Source: Ooceraea biroi
Taxonomy: Eukaryota; Arthropoda; Insecta; Hymenoptera; Formicidae
Direction of reading: 5' to 3'
Assembly (NCBI RefSeq): GCF_003672135.1
Contig: NC_039509.1
Span: 5,580,001 to 5,644,000 of the forward strand
Length of the DNA stretch: 64,000 nt
The translations under genes and the position numbers were made by a program. Shown here piece by piece: positions 62,473 through 64,000 of the stretch. How positions within the stretch are numbered: position 1 is the first letter of the stretch; every line of letters starts with the position of its first letter. The notes beneath the pieces are model-generated. The model saw nothing but the letters and a program-made list of their open reading frames with translations, made no database searches and had not been told where the DNA came from.

Positions 62473-63797
62473 CCCTTTTATTTCTCCGGTTTGCATCGTT
62501 TACGGACGAGCGTACGAGTTAGCATCGAAAAGTTGACTCAGGACGAAAAGAAACACTGATGCGCACGTACATAAGAATGAAACTATTTAATTTAGACTTT
62601 ATAAAATAGTTACCAAGCCAAAAAATAATTAATACTTAAAAAGCAAGGTGAACGTATAACGTTATAAGGGCATACCTGTAAACGAGAAGCCTGTAGCCCG
62701 CGTTCTTTTTTAACAACGCATTTTTATATAATGATTTTTGTAATTTTTTAATCGCCCTGCTGCGAAACACCCATACATACATACTATCATCGTTTGTACA
62801 TTTGGTGCGTCGGAAGAGTGCGGGCTACAGTACGGGTATGCGGCCGTTTCTTCAATACCTCGATAGTTTCCTGATATTTTTGAAAGGAAATACGAGAAAC
62901 GAAAAAAAAATTTTGTGCGCGTTCCGAATTCGAGTGCTCCGTGCGTCGACCGCGATATATTTATTGATGGTCGATGGAATGGATCGACAAATTTGCGGGC
63001 GTGCTTATATATTGGTGTGAATGCTGATGATCAATACGCATGTAAGATGATAAGAGAACATTTCGTATGCAAGCTATGAATTACGATATAATATATTAAT
63101 ATTAACTCATATCTTTATAACATAGATGATTTTTTTAGGCGCATGCCATAACAATTGACAAAGAAAGCTCATAAGATAGGACTCGCCGATTCTCTTTGTC
63201 TTTTGCTATCGTCAAGCGGTTGAAACAATTAACTATATAAGCGAAATGTGCTTTCGACAAATTATTTACTTGAATCATTGGATATACGTGTACAAACTTT
63301 ATACTTGAAGTTGTTTGTTTTGTTCGAGAAAGCGCTCTTTCGCTTGTATAATTAATAGCTCAATTGCTTCATACTTGCAAAGTACGAACGAAATTGGAAT
63401 ATTGCTTGAACTTTGTGTGAATATTTGTTATTTCACTCGCATCTTGTTTATCGCAGAATGACATTTCGTATTTGAATTAATAGCTGTAATTGCGTTTTTC
63501 TTGATCATGTTTATAACATATGACTAAGAATCTTCTGTGTTATATTTCACGCGATTTGAGTATAACAATCTACCATCGTAAGGTGGCATTACATTTTATA
63601 ATTGTGATATTCCTTTATGCGCGGCTTCGTTAGAGACATAAATAACTCTATGTGTGAATATTTTGAATTCACACTGCAGCTACTCTACGTCAATTTTTGC
63701 TAAATCAAAACTTTACATTCAATATACTATATATCCTTTCCTATTTATTATTTTAGACAAGATCTTTACAAAATAGTAATGGTTGAAACACTGGCTA

Positions 63798-63803
63798 AAT
63801 AAA
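63798..63803 (+). terminator. Candidate distal poly(A) signal (AATAAA)
   Basis: Canonical hexamer in an AT-rich context near the window end; it would give a 3' UTR of about 2.8 kb. Confidence 0.25.
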
Positions 63804-64000
63804 AATATATTTAACTATTATTAATTATCTTTCATCGTGTAGAATAGAATATTTGAGAATAAGTGTATTCGGTAATCATTTTACACGAAAAGCACGATGC
63901 ATCGAACGGTTGAACGAAGAATTGCATATTTTGTTTACGATCTGCGGTAAACAAGTACAACCCATATCATGCTTGTAATCATATCGTCGTGTTCTACGCG

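Larger units (their letters stand above)
61010..64000 (+). other. Dg 3' UTR and downstream flank
   Basis: No further gene is recognised. The region is AT-rich, with CA/TA microsatellites near 61285-61325 and 61930-61966. The Dg transcript could end after 62467 or 63798 depending on the poly(A) signal used; the boundary with intergenic DNA cannot be fixed. Short frames on both strands lack protein character. Confidence 0.55.

Overview
This is a eukaryotic, insect-type genomic window with one protein-coding gene that can be read with confidence: Dystroglycan (Dg), on the + strand. Its 14 coding exons run from 52621 to 61009 with canonical GT/AG introns. They encode a 1299-residue type I membrane protein: signal peptide, N-terminal cadherin-like/S6-like unit, acidic segment, Thr-rich mucin, two successive CADG+SEA-like modules, transmembrane helix, and a tail ending in the PPPY motif that binds dystrophin. 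The CpG-rich background, mariner load and short introns suggest Hymenoptera, most likely an ant. That assignment is an inference.

Layout. 1-22 kb is mostly featureless flank. It holds a weak candidate minus-strand gene (about 4.8-5.9 kb), a 66-bp palindrome (7.5 kb), a nearly intact mariner broken by one stop codon (10656-11941) and one copy of a dispersed repeat (12.2 kb). A fold-back element (22116-22882) abuts a GC- and GAGA-rich region (about 22.9-24.6 kb) read as the Dg promoter and 5' non-coding exon, ending in a good donor after 24567. The inferred first intron is about 28 kb (24568-52572). It carries a TTAA-flanked piggyBac-like MITE, an element with perfect 151-bp inverted repeats and a transposase relic, a second mariner pseudogene, a second copy of the dispersed repeat, and two elements (41911-42936 and 49956-50836) with similar termini and a shared core of about 96 bp.

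Dg itself holds the most notable observations. There are two canonical furin-type sites flanking the acidic/mucin region. A Tyr-rich acidic patch with a Ser-Gly proteoglycan-like motif lies directly after the first. The CADG-SEA module is duplicated, and only the membrane-proximal copy keeps the Gly-Ser autoproteolysis pair. A read-through of exon 13 would give a short tail lacking the WW-binding motifs. The first coding intron contains a perfect 143-bp-arm hairpin whose arm reads in frame with a diverged copy in the last intron.

61010-64000 is 3' UTR or flank with candidate poly(A) signals. No tRNA, rRNA or CRISPR was recognised.
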